Below the pieces are notes generated by a model that saw only the letters and a list, made by a program, of their open reading frames with translations, was not told the origin of the DNA and searched no databases. Source: JALYUA01 sp038253555 (lineage in GTDB: Bacteria > Acidobacteriota > Thermoanaerobaculia > UBA5066 > Gp7-AA6). Taken from it: DNA of 6,798 nt. This document shows, piece by piece, positions 1 to 6,360 of the stretch (the first letter of the stretch is position 1; each line of letters opens with the position of its first letter). Location: positions 1 to 6,798 of the forward strand of contig JBBSGZ010000171.1 in the NCBI GenBank assembly GCA_038253555.1, written 5' to 3'. Made by a program: the position numbers and the translations under genes.

Positions 1-78
1 CGTCCAGGTAATCGAAAACGAGAGAAAGTGAAAACTCTTTTTCGCCACAGTTGGCCCCTAACGCCCGATCGTCACGTG

Positions 79-114
79 CCGAGGGGTTTCAGTACCCCCG
101 AGATCTCGGTTTTT
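79..114 (+). terminator. Possible intrinsic terminator or palindrome near left edge
   Basis: A perfect 12-base palindrome (98-109, CCGAGATCTCGG) is followed by five T residues (110-114). Upstream, CCGAG at 79-83 can pair instead with CTCGG at 105-109, enclosing a GGGG/CCCC pair. The local palindrome gives only a 4-base-pair stem with a GATC loop, so folding is weak. The flanking 1-138 stretch is less GC-rich than the rest and I see no gene in it. It could be a terminator for something left of the window, or chance. Confidence 0.22.
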
Positions 115-138
115 AGCATTACTCGGACAGACTCCTAG

Positions 139-453
139 CTCAACGCCTCCGCGCTGGTCTTCGAAGCGCCTCGGGGCGGCGGCGCCTGGGACGCCTACGG
201 TCAGGCGTGGGACGAAGCACGGAGGAAGGCCGGGCACCCGAGGTTCCGGCTTCACGACCTCCGGCACTCGGTCGCGAAGGCGCTGGATGAGTACGGCGAC
301 AGGACGACGCTCAAGGCTGCCTCGGGAATGAGCGAGGCGACCGTGGACCGGTACACCTCGCACAAGAAGTTCGATCGGTCAGTCCGGCTGTTCAACCGGG
401 CGGCTGAACTTCGGCACAAACGCGACAGACTCGGTCGCCAAGGTCGCGGATGA
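139..453 (+). pseudogene. Tyrosine recombinase (phage-type integrase), C-terminal remnant
   Basis: This open frame follows an in-frame TAG at 136-138 and has no usable start codon, so it is a 5'-truncated remnant of about 104 residues; intact integrases are usually 300-400 aa. From about 151 it reads like an integrase catalytic C-terminus: LVF-x-x-PRGG, a W..A...AG helix, then the HDLRHS box at 253-270 carrying the catalytic His and Arg. A Tyr in RYTSH (352-354) sits where the nucleophile is expected. The second catalytic His, normally in a GH motif ahead of that Tyr, appears as GM, and the spacing is about one residue short, so the active site is probably degenerate. The frame ends at a TGA 40 bases before a tRNA-Gln gene, a usual neighbourhood for integrases. 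No promoter or ribosome binding site belongs to it. I am confident of the family and less sure that the remnant is untranslated. Confidence 0.72.
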
Positions 454-493
454 GTAGCGAGAATCGCGGTATCCTGATTCGGCTCAACACGTT

Positions 494-569
494 TGGGGCG
501 TCGCCAAACTGGTAAGGCACCGGCCTTTGGAGCCGGCATCTGAAGGTTCGAGTCCTTCCGCCCCAGCCA
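494..569 (+). tRNA. tRNA-Gln (anticodon UUG), with encoded CCA
   Basis: The cloverleaf folds completely: acceptor arm 494-500 with 559-565 (7 pairs, U1-A72), D-stem 503-505 with 516-518 around a GG-containing loop, anticodon stem 520-524 with 532-536, T-stem 542-546 with 554-558 and a TTCGAGT loop. The 7-base anticodon loop at 525-531 has TTG at 527-529, reading CAA (and CAG by wobble). The weak U1-A72 pair and the G discriminator at 566 are typical tRNA-Gln identity features. CCA at 567-569 is encoded in the DNA. The gene converges on the spoVG end of the minus-strand operon. No clear promoter was found upstream. Confidence 0.96.
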
Positions 570-610
570 ACACGTCGCGAGCCTCCTCCCTCCTTCGTCG
601 GGAGACTAGT

Positions 611-630
611 CGCGCCGCGGGCTGGGCGCG
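611..630. other. GC-rich hairpin between tRNA-Gln and spoVG
   Basis: CGCGCC (611-616) and GGCGCG (625-630) form a perfect 6-base-pair stem with an 8-base loop, in the spacer between the converging tRNA and spoVG transcripts. Neither strand has a T-run after it, so it is not a canonical intrinsic terminator. In GC-rich DNA such a hairpin can arise by chance. A second 5-base-pair stem (586-590 with 600-604) lies just before it, also without a T-run. Confidence 0.25.
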
Positions 631-680
631 ATGGAGGCGAAGGCGCGGCTCCACACTTGAGCCGCAGTGAGCAAACCCGA

Positions 681-701
681 CCGATTGGACGGAGCCAACG
701 G
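681..701 (-). terminator. Weak hairpin just downstream of spoVG, possible operon end
   Basis: CCG-A-TTGG (681-688) can pair with CCAA-CGG (695-701), giving seven pairs interrupted by one bulged A, with a 6-base loop. Read on the minus strand it lies 5 bases past the spoVG stop codon. The following bases contain only a short TTT, so it is at best a poor intrinsic terminator; Rho-dependent termination is equally possible. Confidence 0.28.
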
Positions 702-706
702 CGCGC

Positions 707-1045
707 TTAGCTTCCGAAGGTCTGGATCCCGTGTTCGGCGAACCCGGCGTTCGCTTCCGCGTAGTCGCCGGCGGGATCGGCGCTCGGAGGCGCGTGTTTC
801 GCGCGCTCGTATTCGTCCAGGATCCGCCGCTCCATCCGTTCTCGCGTCTCGCGGTTCAACGGGTGGGCGATGTCTTTGAAGTCGCCGTTCTTCTTGCGCT
901 TCGAGGGCATCGAGATGAAGAGGCCGTTCGGACCGTGAATGACCTTCAGGTCCGAAACGAGGAAGCAATCATCGAGAACGATCGAGACATAGGCCTTCAG
1001 TTTTTCTTCCTCGACGGGAAAAACTTTTACCTGGGTGATCTCCAT
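707..1045 (-). CDS. spoVG: SpoVG family regulator (putative septation protein)
   Basis: The 112-aa protein has the characteristic SpoVG start, MEITQVKVFPV, followed by the LKAYVSIVLDDCFLVSDLKVI strand pattern (about residues 15-35), the NGLFISMPSKRKKNG segment (about 40-54) and the DIAHPLN motif (about 58-64). SpoVG proteins bind RNA and DNA and act as pleiotropic regulators; in Firmicutes they influence sporulation and septation, but here nothing suggests sporulation. The conserved core ends near residue 83, and the remaining tail is variable and poor in motifs, making this protein longer than the usual 85-100 aa. The start is fixed by homology and by GGAGG six bases upstream. It is the last gene of the minus-strand operon and begins inside ispE. 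Firmicutes also keep spoVG close to ispE, so the linkage is old. Its target here cannot be read from the sequence. Confidence 0.95.
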   Translation of the reverse strand: MEITQVKVFPVEEEKLKAYVSIVLDDCFLVSDLKVIHGPNGLFISMPSKRKKNGDFKDIAHPLNRETRERMERRILDEYERAKHAPPSADPAGDYAEANAGFAEHGIQTFGS

Positions 1046-1932
1046 GGGGAACCTCCGACAGGGCGAGTCCGCTCTTCATACTCCCGGCGCCCGAGAGTCC
1101 GGGTCCGCAGCAGAGTCGCCTCAGGGTGATGTTGTTCCAACTGGTTTTCGGCTCCGGCCCACGCGCCGAAGAGGACGATGGCCGAGCCGGAGCCTGAGAT
1201 CGCCGATTCGGTTGCAGCGTCAGCGGCGGATTTCAGGTAGGCCCTCATCGCACCTGTTATCGCTAGCACGGGGGATGCCAGCTCATTCGGACCGAAGAAT
1301 CGTCCGCTCGATTCGATCTCGAGACGCTGCGGGAGAACGGACCGGCCGGAGGTCTGCCGGGAGTGCTCCGCAAAGACCTCCGCGGTAGAGGACCCAAACG
1401 GAGGAACCAGCAGGAGAAGTTCGGCGGCCGGCGTGTCCGGCCGCGCCTCGACCATTTCGCCCCGCCCCGACACGTCGGCTTCTCCGCCCGTCAAGAAGTA
1501 CGGCACGTCGCTCCCGAGCGCCGGCGCGATTTCTCGAATGTCGTCCTCCGGCAGATCCGGCGCCCAGAGGGCGCGCAGGAGCCGCAGCGCGGCCGCCGCG
1601 TCCGAACTGCCGCCACCGAGACCCGCGCCGATCGGGACCCGTTTGTGCAACCGGATCCTCGCGTGCGCGGAGATCCCCAGCCTCTCCGCGAGCGCGCGGG
1701 CGGCCCGCAGGATCAGGTTGTCCTCGCCAGCTCCGAGGGGAAGCCCGGTGACCGACAGCTCGAGCTGCGGGGCACGCGCGACCTCCAGCTCGTCGCAGAG
1801 GTCGACCGAGGAGAACCGGGAAAGAATCTCGTGGAAGCCGTCGGTTCGCCGGCCACCCACTCGAAGCTCGCGGTTGATCTTGGCCGGGGCAAGCGCGCGG
1901 AGGACTCCGGGGTCGGGCCGGGAGCCGTTCAC
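1027..1932 (-). CDS. ispE: 4-diphosphocytidyl-2-C-methyl-D-erythritol kinase (IspE)
   Basis: IspE phosphorylates CDP-methylerythritol with ATP in the cytoplasmic MEP pathway to isopentenyl diphosphate. The 301-aa product is close to the family length (about 280-300). It carries the N-terminal PAKIN motif with Lys18, aligning with catalytic Lys10 of E. coli IspE, the GHMP-kinase glycine-rich ATP loop GAGLGGGSSDAAA (about 102-114), LGSDVPYF with Asp142 aligning with the catalytic Asp141, and the C-terminal SGSGS loop. The frame stays open far upstream, but that part is antisense-type shadow of the neighbouring gene. I place the start at a GTG whose last two bases overlap the preceding gene's TGA (GTGA), with GGAG eight bases upstream; this puts PAKIN near the N-terminus as in homologues. 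It ends 19 bases inside spoVG. All catalytic residues are present, so it should be active. Confidence 0.95.
   Translation of the reverse strand: MNGSRPDPGVLRALAPAKINRELRVGGRRTDGFHEILSRFSSVDLCDELEVARAPQLELSVTGLPLGAGEDNLILRAARALAERLGISAHARIRLHKRVPIGAGLGGGSSDAAAALRLLRALWAPDLPEDDIREIAPALGSDVPYFLTGGEADVSGRGEMVEARPDTPAAELLLLVPPFGSSTAEVFAEHSRQTSGRSVLPQRLEIESSGRFFGPNELASPVLAITGAMRAYLKSAADAATESAISGSGSAIVLFGAWAGAENQLEQHHPEATLLRTRTLGRREYEERTRPVGGSPWRSPR
1052..1056 (-). promoter_or_regulatory. spoVG ribosome binding site inside ispE
   Basis: On the minus strand GGAGG (1056 to 1052) ends six bases before the spoVG ATG. It lies within the last codons of ispE, so ribosomes finishing ispE reach it directly. 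This suggests translational coupling and settles the spoVG start at 1045. Confidence 0.8.
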
Positions 1933-2582
1933 GGGGAGCGCTCCAGCCCGACGAGCGTCAGGCGAAGGCTGCTTCCCGACGAGACGTCCAGGATCTCGAG
2001 ACGAGAAGGCCACGGTTCGACCGTACCCGAATAGGTCGCCTCGAGCGTCTTGCCGCCGCTCTCGACCCGCAATGAGGTGAAGCGCGCCGCGGGGACGTTC
2101 AAGACTCCCCGCGCCTCGACCGCGCCGTTCCAGGCGAGCAGGGCATCCTCTCCCTGGATTCCCAGAACTTCCGGCGCTCCGGCTTTCCAGACGCCGGCGA
2201 GCATCCAGATCAGCGGCTCTGGCTCTATCGCAACGGGCGCGAATCTGTCTCCCCGCAGGGCGCCGTCCGAGTAAGTCGCGAGGGTGGTCCCGAACGCCCC
2301 GGTCAAGGTGGCGCCGATCGGGTGAGTCGAGACGGCCAGGCTTCCGGAGAGGGAACCGATCCCCTGCCGGACTTTTGCGTCGTAGAGGAGCCGGGAGGTC
2401 CCGAGCGTCTCGGAACGAGCGACGGCTTCCCGCCATGCCGCGGCGGCGCGGAGCGCCTGCTCCGGGGCCGCCGGCCCGAACTGTCGGGGACGGGCGGACC
2501 GGGAGGCGCATCCCGCCAGAATCATCAGGGCGGACGCCGCCGCAAGACCCGCACCGAACCGCGACGCTGCCCTCGGCCGCAT
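1929..2582 (-). CDS. LolB-like outer-membrane lipoprotein (inferred)
   Basis: The 217-aa product begins with a lipoprotein signal peptide: RPRAASR n-region, a hydrophobic stretch, and lipobox LAGC with Cys25. An upstream in-frame ATG at 2666 would add 28 residues and make the signal implausibly long, so I chose 2582; neither start has a strong ribosome binding site. After the cysteine come a W..AVA helix region, an A-K-V strand, the LTGAFG segment around residue 90, a PLIWMLAGVW helix, and a C-terminal run of strands (LEATYSG, P-x-RLEI, SLRLTLV). This order resembles LolB, the receptor that inserts lipoproteins into the outer membrane. The gene sits between a TPR gene and ispE, where lolB lies in Pseudomonas, and directly before ispE as in E. 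coli. Sequence similarity visible by eye is low, so LolB is an inference from position and pattern; another LolB-fold lipoprotein (DUF4292-type) is the main alternative. Confidence 0.72.
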   Translation of the reverse strand: MRPRAASRFGAGLAAASALMILAGCASRSARPRQFGPAAPEQALRAAAAWREAVARSETLGTSRLLYDAKVRQGIGSLSGSLAVSTHPIGATLTGAFGTTLATYSDGALRGDRFAPVAIEPEPLIWMLAGVWKAGAPEVLGIQGEDALLAWNGAVEARGVLNVPAARFTSLRVESGGKTLEATYSGTVEPWPSRLEILDVSSGSSLRLTLVGLERSP

Positions 2583-2697
2583 GATCACGAAAGAGAGCGG
2601 GCGCAGGGAGACCCGGGGAAATCGGCGTGAGGGAAAGAGGCCCGATCCGACGCGCGTCCGTGCCATGCCCGTTCCGGTCTTCCGATTTCCCGGTGGC

Positions 2698-4629
2698 TCA
2701 GCCCTTTCCCGTGAGCTTCGGCCGCGCGTTCTTCAATTTTGTCCGGACCTTCTCCGGCTCATCCGGCTTCAGAGTCAAGGAGCGCTCCCAGTAGCGGACG
2801 GCCTCCTCGAGGCGGCCCTGCCGTTCGGCGAGATCTCCGAGGTGCTCCGCAATGGTCGCGTCGTCGGGATCGCGCCGCTGCGCTTCCCGAAGGTTCGTCT
2901 CGGCGGCGGCGTAATTCCCGAGGCGGAAGTACGCCCATCCGAGAGAATCGCGGTACGCGCCGTTTCGAGGCTCCCGTGCGACGGCCTTTTCGAGCAGGAC
3001 CCGCGCCTGTTCCAGGTGGACTCCCCGGTCCGCCCACATGTAACCGAGGTAATTCTGTGTGGCGGCATCGTTCGGCTTCGCCTCCAGGAGCTGGAGGAAA
3101 ATCTTCTCCGCCTCGCCGGAGGTCCCCGCGCGTTCCAGGCTCGACGCCAGGCGGAACTGCACCTCGGAGCTGTCCGGAAAGCGCTTCGCGGCCTCCCGCG
3201 CGAGCTTCGCCGCGCCGGAGTAGTCCTTCAGGCGCGCCTCGGCATCCGCCGCCGCCATGACTCGCTGCAGCTCGGTGGAGGCGCCCATCTTCGTAAACGA
3301 CGCCGTCGCGGCGGCACGATCGCCGCTTCTGTACTGAAACTCCGCGACCGCCGCCTCCCACTCCGCGTTTGCGGGCTCGGCGGCGAGAGCGGTCCGCGCC
3401 CGCGCGAGCCCGTCTGAAAAGTCTTCGCTGTCGCGGGCGACCGCCAGGAGAAGCCGCATCGCGCGCACATCGACGGATTTCCCGGAGATCGAGACCGGCT
3501 CGAGCGCTTTTCGCGCCCCGGCGTAATCCTTCCGCAGGTAGGCCGCGTAGGCGAGCTCCCGCGTCGCCCAGAGTCGCTGCTCGGCCAGTTTGGGGTCGCT
3601 CGCCGCGCGGCGCAGGCTTTCGTCGAACAGCACGCGCGCCTCGTCGAACCGTCTCTCGCGGAGGAGCTCGCTCGCAAGGGCCCGGCGCGACGTCTCCTCC
3701 GCGGGGTCCGTCTGAAGGAGATCGCGAAGGATTTTCTCTCCCCCGGCGACGTCGCCTTTCTCGAAAAGGACCTGGGCGAGGAGCCTGCGGATGTCGCGGT
3801 TTTCGGGCCTGCTGGTCGCGAGTTCGCGCGCCCGTTTCTCGGCGTCGTCGAAGCGCCCGGCCCGGGCGAGGTCGAGCGTGAGGCGCTCTTCCACCGCCTG
3901 ATTTTCGCCATTCTTTTCCTTCAGGGTGGCGAGAAGCTTGAGCGCATCGTCATAGCGGTCGTCTTCCTCATAGACGTCCACGAGGGCCGCCGCGATCTCG
4001 CGGTCCGTCGGCGCCGACTCGAGCAACCGTTCGTAAAGCGCCGCCGCCTCGCGCGAGCGCCCGCCCTTGGCGCGCGCCTCCGCGGCCATCCGGAGGAGAG
4101 CGGGCTGCGTCCGCGTCTCCGGCATCTCGTCGAGCAGCGCCGCGGCTTCGCCCGGGCGGCCTCGGGCCAGAAGAGCGCGGGCCAGAGTCGCGGTGGTCGC
4201 CAGGTCCTCCGGTGCCAGCCGGCGCGCGGTGCGGAGCTCCTCGATACCGCGGTCCAGGCGCGCGGGGTCTTTTTCCGCGGCCGCCAGCTCGAGCATTCCG
4301 AGTAACCGGTGGCCTTCGGGCATCTTCGGGTCCAGGCGGACCACTTCGCGCGCCTGGCGGATCGCTTCGTCCTGCACGTTCAAGTCGCGCAGAAGCTGCG
4401 CGTACTCGAATCGGACCACCGCGTCCCCGGGCATCCTTTCGATGACCTTGCGATACAGGTCGAGGGCCTCGCGATACTGGCCGTCGGCGACGGCGCCCCG
4501 CGCCCTCAGGTACAACCGCCGGGAGTCACGCTCTCCCGAGCCGGAAGAGGGGGTCGGAGTCGGAGCGGGTGGCGGAGCAGGTGCCATCGAAGCGGTGAAG
4601 AGTGCGGCCATCAGGAGAAAGGGACTCAT
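2698..4629 (-). CDS. Exported tetratricopeptide repeat protein
   Basis: The 643-aa protein starts MSPFLLMAALFTASMA, a short hydrophobic segment that looks like a signal peptide or anchor, followed by a Pro/Thr/Ser-rich stretch (about 17-33). The rest is continuous helical TPR repeats: recognisable units include the GQYREALDLYRKVIERMPGD region near the N-terminus and many A..L...G...EA pairs. The last 118 residues (about 526-643) hold the best-conserved block, with NYLGYMWADRG, DSLGWAYFRLGNYAAAE and HLGDLAERQGRLEEA. That block is typical of the TPR protein encoded beside lolB in gammaproteobacteria such as Pseudomonas. An in-frame ATG at 4803 would put 58 charged residues before the hydrophobic segment, so 4629 is preferred even though its ribosome binding site is weak. 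TPR arrays bind proteins; the location suggests a periplasmic or envelope scaffold working with the LolB-like protein. The stop is 115 bases from the next start, with no terminator seen between. Confidence 0.88.
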   Translation of the reverse strand: MSPFLLMAALFTASMAPAPPPAPTPTPSSGSGERDSRRLYLRARGAVADGQYREALDLYRKVIERMPGDAVVRFEYAQLLRDLNVQDEAIRQAREVVRLDPKMPEGHRLLGMLELAAAEKDPARLDRGIEELRTARRLAPEDLATTATLARALLARGRPGEAAALLDEMPETRTQPALLRMAAEARAKGGRSREAAALYERLLESAPTDREIAAALVDVYEEDDRYDDALKLLATLKEKNGENQAVEERLTLDLARAGRFDDAEKRARELATSRPENRDIRRLLAQVLFEKGDVAGGEKILRDLLQTDPAEETSRRALASELLRERRFDEARVLFDESLRRAASDPKLAEQRLWATRELAYAAYLRKDYAGARKALEPVSISGKSVDVRAMRLLLAVARDSEDFSDGLARARTALAAEPANAEWEAAVAEFQYRSGDRAAATASFTKMGASTELQRVMAAADAEARLKDYSGAAKLAREAAKRFPDSSEVQFRLASSLERAGTSGEAEKIFLQLLEAKPNDAATQNYLGYMWADRGVHLEQARVLLEKAVAREPRNGAYRDSLGWAYFRLGNYAAAETNLREAQRRDPDDATIAEHLGDLAERQGRLEEAVRYWERSLTLKPDEPEKVRTKLKNARPKLTGKG

Positions 4630-4841
4630 GATCTCGAATCTAGCATGCGGCTTGCCGGCCTCTCCGAGCGGGCGAGCCGATCGGAACCGAGCCGGTGGCG
4701 CGAGTCGCGTCTCGTCGTTCTTCGTGGCAGGGCGTCCTCGTTTCGAGCGAAGAAGATGGCGTCTCCGGGTACCTTCTGCAGGGAGAACCCCCGCACACAC
4801 CATCCTTCTTCCCCGTCGGACGATCTACGGGGATAATCGAC

Positions 4842-4848
4842 GGAGGAG
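4842..4848 (+). promoter_or_regulatory. Strong Shine-Dalgarno before a short upstream ORF
   Basis: GGAGGAG lies eight bases before an ATG at 4857. It is the only strong ribosome binding site in this intergenic region, and it does not belong to the MshEN gene, which starts 109 bases further on. Its position argues that the short ORF at 4857 is translated, if the region is transcribed. Confidence 0.55.
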
Positions 4849-4856
4849 ACACCGTC

Positions 4857-4946
4857 ATGTTCGAACGGGGCGGGCTCGCGGAGGCCGGGATGAGGGAGCG
4901 CGCGCTCTCGCTCTCGCGGCCGGCCCTTTCCGGGTCGCACCGGTGA
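4857..4946 (+). CDS. Short upstream ORF, 29 codons, possible leader peptide
   Basis: The ORF encodes an Arg- and Ser-rich 29-residue peptide beginning MFERGG and ending SGSHR. I recognise no family, signal or membrane segment in it. It begins after the strongest Shine-Dalgarno of the region and stops at TGA 4944-4946. That stop shares its A with the ATG of a following 6-codon ORF, in a TGATG junction. It is not in frame with the MshEN gene, and its residues do not resemble an extension of that protein. Whether it is a leader peptide that passes ribosomes to the downstream gene or a chance ORF in GC-rich DNA cannot be decided by reading; the ribosome binding site is the argument in favour. Confidence 0.4.
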   Translation: MFERGGLAEAGMRERALSLSRPALSGSHR

Positions 4947-4966
4947 TGACCCGGGCGAACTCCTGA
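4946..4966 (+). CDS. Six-codon ORF linking the leader ORF to the MshEN gene
   Basis: This minimal ORF (M-T-R-A-N-S) begins at the TGATG junction ending the 29-codon ORF and finishes at TGA 4964-4966, overlapping the MshEN gene's ATG in a second TGATG. The peptide itself is unlikely to matter. If real, it is a stepping stone for ribosome reinitiation. It could be coincidence. Confidence 0.25.
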   Translation: MTRANS

Positions 4967-6360
4967 TGCCCCGACTGGGTCAACTCCTCCTTCGCGCCGA
5001 CCTCGTCACCGAGAACGATCTGGCTCGCGCGCTGGGCGTGCAGCAGTTCGCCGGCGGGCGCATCGGCACGCTTCTTCTCGAGCGCGGGTCCGTGTCGGAA
5101 GACGATCTGGGCCGGACCCTCGCCCAGCAGCACGGGTGTGAATACGCGGCCTGGAACCTGCTCGCCGACGTCCCGGGCGCCGTGATCGCGGCGCTGCCGG
5201 CGAAGTTCGCGATCCGGCACGCCGCCGTGCCATACGACCGCCCGGAGGGTTCGCTCCGCTGCGTCCTGCGGGACCCCGCGGATCTCAGAATTCTGGACGA
5301 GCTGTTCTTCGTCACAGGGCGGAAGATCGTGGCCGCCGTCGCCCCCGAGGCGCGGATCTACCAGGCTCTCGAAAAATACTACGGCGAGAGGCGCACGCCT
5401 CGCTTTGCCATCCTGGCTGAAAAGCTCTCCCGGCCCGCCCGCGCGCCGAAGGCCGCCGCCCCTGCGCCTCCGCCGCAGTTTTTCGAAGAAAGCCAGCGGG
5501 CCCCCGCACCGCTCCCGGAGCCTCAGGAGATCTGGGGCGACGGCGCCGACGCCGAGCTCTCCGCCGGCGCGCCTATCATCCAGACCTGGAAGGTCCCCGA
5601 CCCCCACGGCGGCTGGGCGGGAACCTCTTCGCCGAAATCGGCACGGCTCTCGACGGAGATCGAGGCGATCTCGTGGGAGGAGATGCCCCCCTCTCCGTCG
5701 CTCTGGACCGCGGAGGGACCTTCCGCCGGCGCTGCCGCCGCCGACGTTCCGCCGGAGGCGCCGGCGTCGCCGTCCGGCCCGGCCGCGGTGGCGGAACCGT
5801 TTCCCCCCGGCGCGGCCCCGCGCGGCGCCGTGGCTCCGCCGCCGCCCACCCGGCCCGGAGCGAAACGGCCCCCGATTCCCGCTGCAGCGGATTTCCCCGG
5901 GGTCTCGGGCGCCGGGGACCGGGACGCGGTCGCCGCCGCGGCCCTCCGGGCCCTGGAGACCCGATTTCCGCGGGTCGCGATCCTCGCCGCCCGCCCGGAC
6001 GGGGTGGCCGGATGGGCGGCCGGCGGCGCTCTTAACCGGGATCAGAGACGGGTCCGGGAGCTCCGGATCCCGTGGTCGGAGCCCTCCGTCTTCCTGAATG
6101 TCCGACTTTCCCGCTCCTTTTACCTGGGCCCGCTCCTGAAGCTGCCGCGCCACGAGGCGCTGGCGGAGGCTCTCGGGGCCTGGCCCGAGGAGTGTGCCGT
6201 CCAGCCGATTCTGATCAAGGAAAAGCCAGTCGCCTTCTTTTACGTCGAATCCCCCCGCGACGGGATCACCCCCCTCGATCTCGTCTTCCTTCGCGAGCTT
6301 GCCGTGGCCGCCTCGGCGGGGTTTTCGTCCGCCATCCGGTTGAAGAAGAAAGAGATATAA
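4966..6360 (+). CDS. MshEN-domain protein with GAF-like C-terminus, probable c-di-GMP sensor
   Basis: The 464-aa protein opens with an MshEN domain (residues 1-150), the N-terminal module of GspE/PilB/MshE secretion ATPases. Two tandem motifs fit the published c-di-GMP pattern: residues 3-26 (RLG, Leu8-Leu9, Leu13-Val14, Leu19, Leu23, Gln26) and 32-55 (RIG, Leu37-Leu38, Gly41, Leu48, Leu52, Gln55), separated by exactly five residues. Deviations are Asp12 for Gly and Ser42 for a hydrophobic residue. The domain continues through the DPADL and FVTGRKI region to Tyr138-Tyr139-Gly140. A Pro/Ala-rich, probably disordered linker spans about 153-319. The C-terminus (about 320-460) looks GAF-like: RVAILA, GWAAGG, PSVFLNV and FFYVESP strands and a final helix. 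No Walker A, Walker B or zinc motif is present, so it is not a secretion ATPase. No Shine-Dalgarno precedes the ATG; no other in-frame start is available back to the TGA at 4891. It lies 26 bases before the HU gene. I infer a c-di-GMP-responsive adaptor. Confidence 0.85.
   Translation: MPRLGQLLLRADLVTENDLARALGVQQFAGGRIGTLLLERGSVSEDDLGRTLAQQHGCEYAAWNLLADVPGAVIAALPAKFAIRHAAVPYDRPEGSLRCVLRDPADLRILDELFFVTGRKIVAAVAPEARIYQALEKYYGERRTPRFAILAEKLSRPARAPKAAAPAPPPQFFEESQRAPAPLPEPQEIWGDGADAELSAGAPIIQTWKVPDPHGGWAGTSSPKSARLSTEIEAISWEEMPPSPSLWTAEGPSAGAAAADVPPEAPASPSGPAAVAEPFPPGAAPRGAVAPPPPTRPGAKRPPIPAAADFPGVSGAGDRDAVAAAALRALETRFPRVAILAARPDGVAGWAAGGALNRDQRRVRELRIPWSEPSVFLNVRLSRSFYLGPLLKLPRHEALAEALGAWPEECAVQPILIKEKPVAFFYVESPRDGITPLDLVFLRELAVAASAGFSSAIRLKKKEI

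Larger units (their letters stand above)
4630..4965. other. Divergent intergenic region, 336 bases
   Basis: This stretch separates the minus-strand operon from the plus-strand MshEN gene, so promoters for both must lie here or within the genes. No good -35/-10 pair is visible on either strand. A GATAAT at 4832-4837 is too close to the following Shine-Dalgarno to be a convincing promoter. The right part holds two short ORFs leading into the next gene, described separately. The left part (4630-4840) shows no repeat, RNA fold or gene that I can support. Confidence 0.6.

Noticed and set aside
434..507. Direct repeat GTCGCCAA at 434-441 and 500-507, considered as an attachment-site core
   Set aside because: Only eight bases match, the flanks differ, and the second copy is in the 5' part of the tRNA rather than the 3' half normally used; chance level.
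1933..2511. Long N-terminal extension of ispE (open frame to 2511)
   Set aside because: It runs opposite no homologous segment, overlaps the lipoprotein gene entirely, and is Arg/Gly-rich shadow sequence; the GTG at 1932 gives a normal IspE N-terminus.
2581..3417. 278-codon plus-strand open frame opposite the TPR gene
   Set aside because: It is antisense to well-formed TPR repeats and shows no domain; GC-driven shadow.
4832..4837. GATAAT as a -10 box for the plus-strand genes
   Set aside because: The transcript would begin near 4844, cutting through the Shine-Dalgarno at 4842-4848, and the bases 17 upstream (TTCCCC) are a poor -35.
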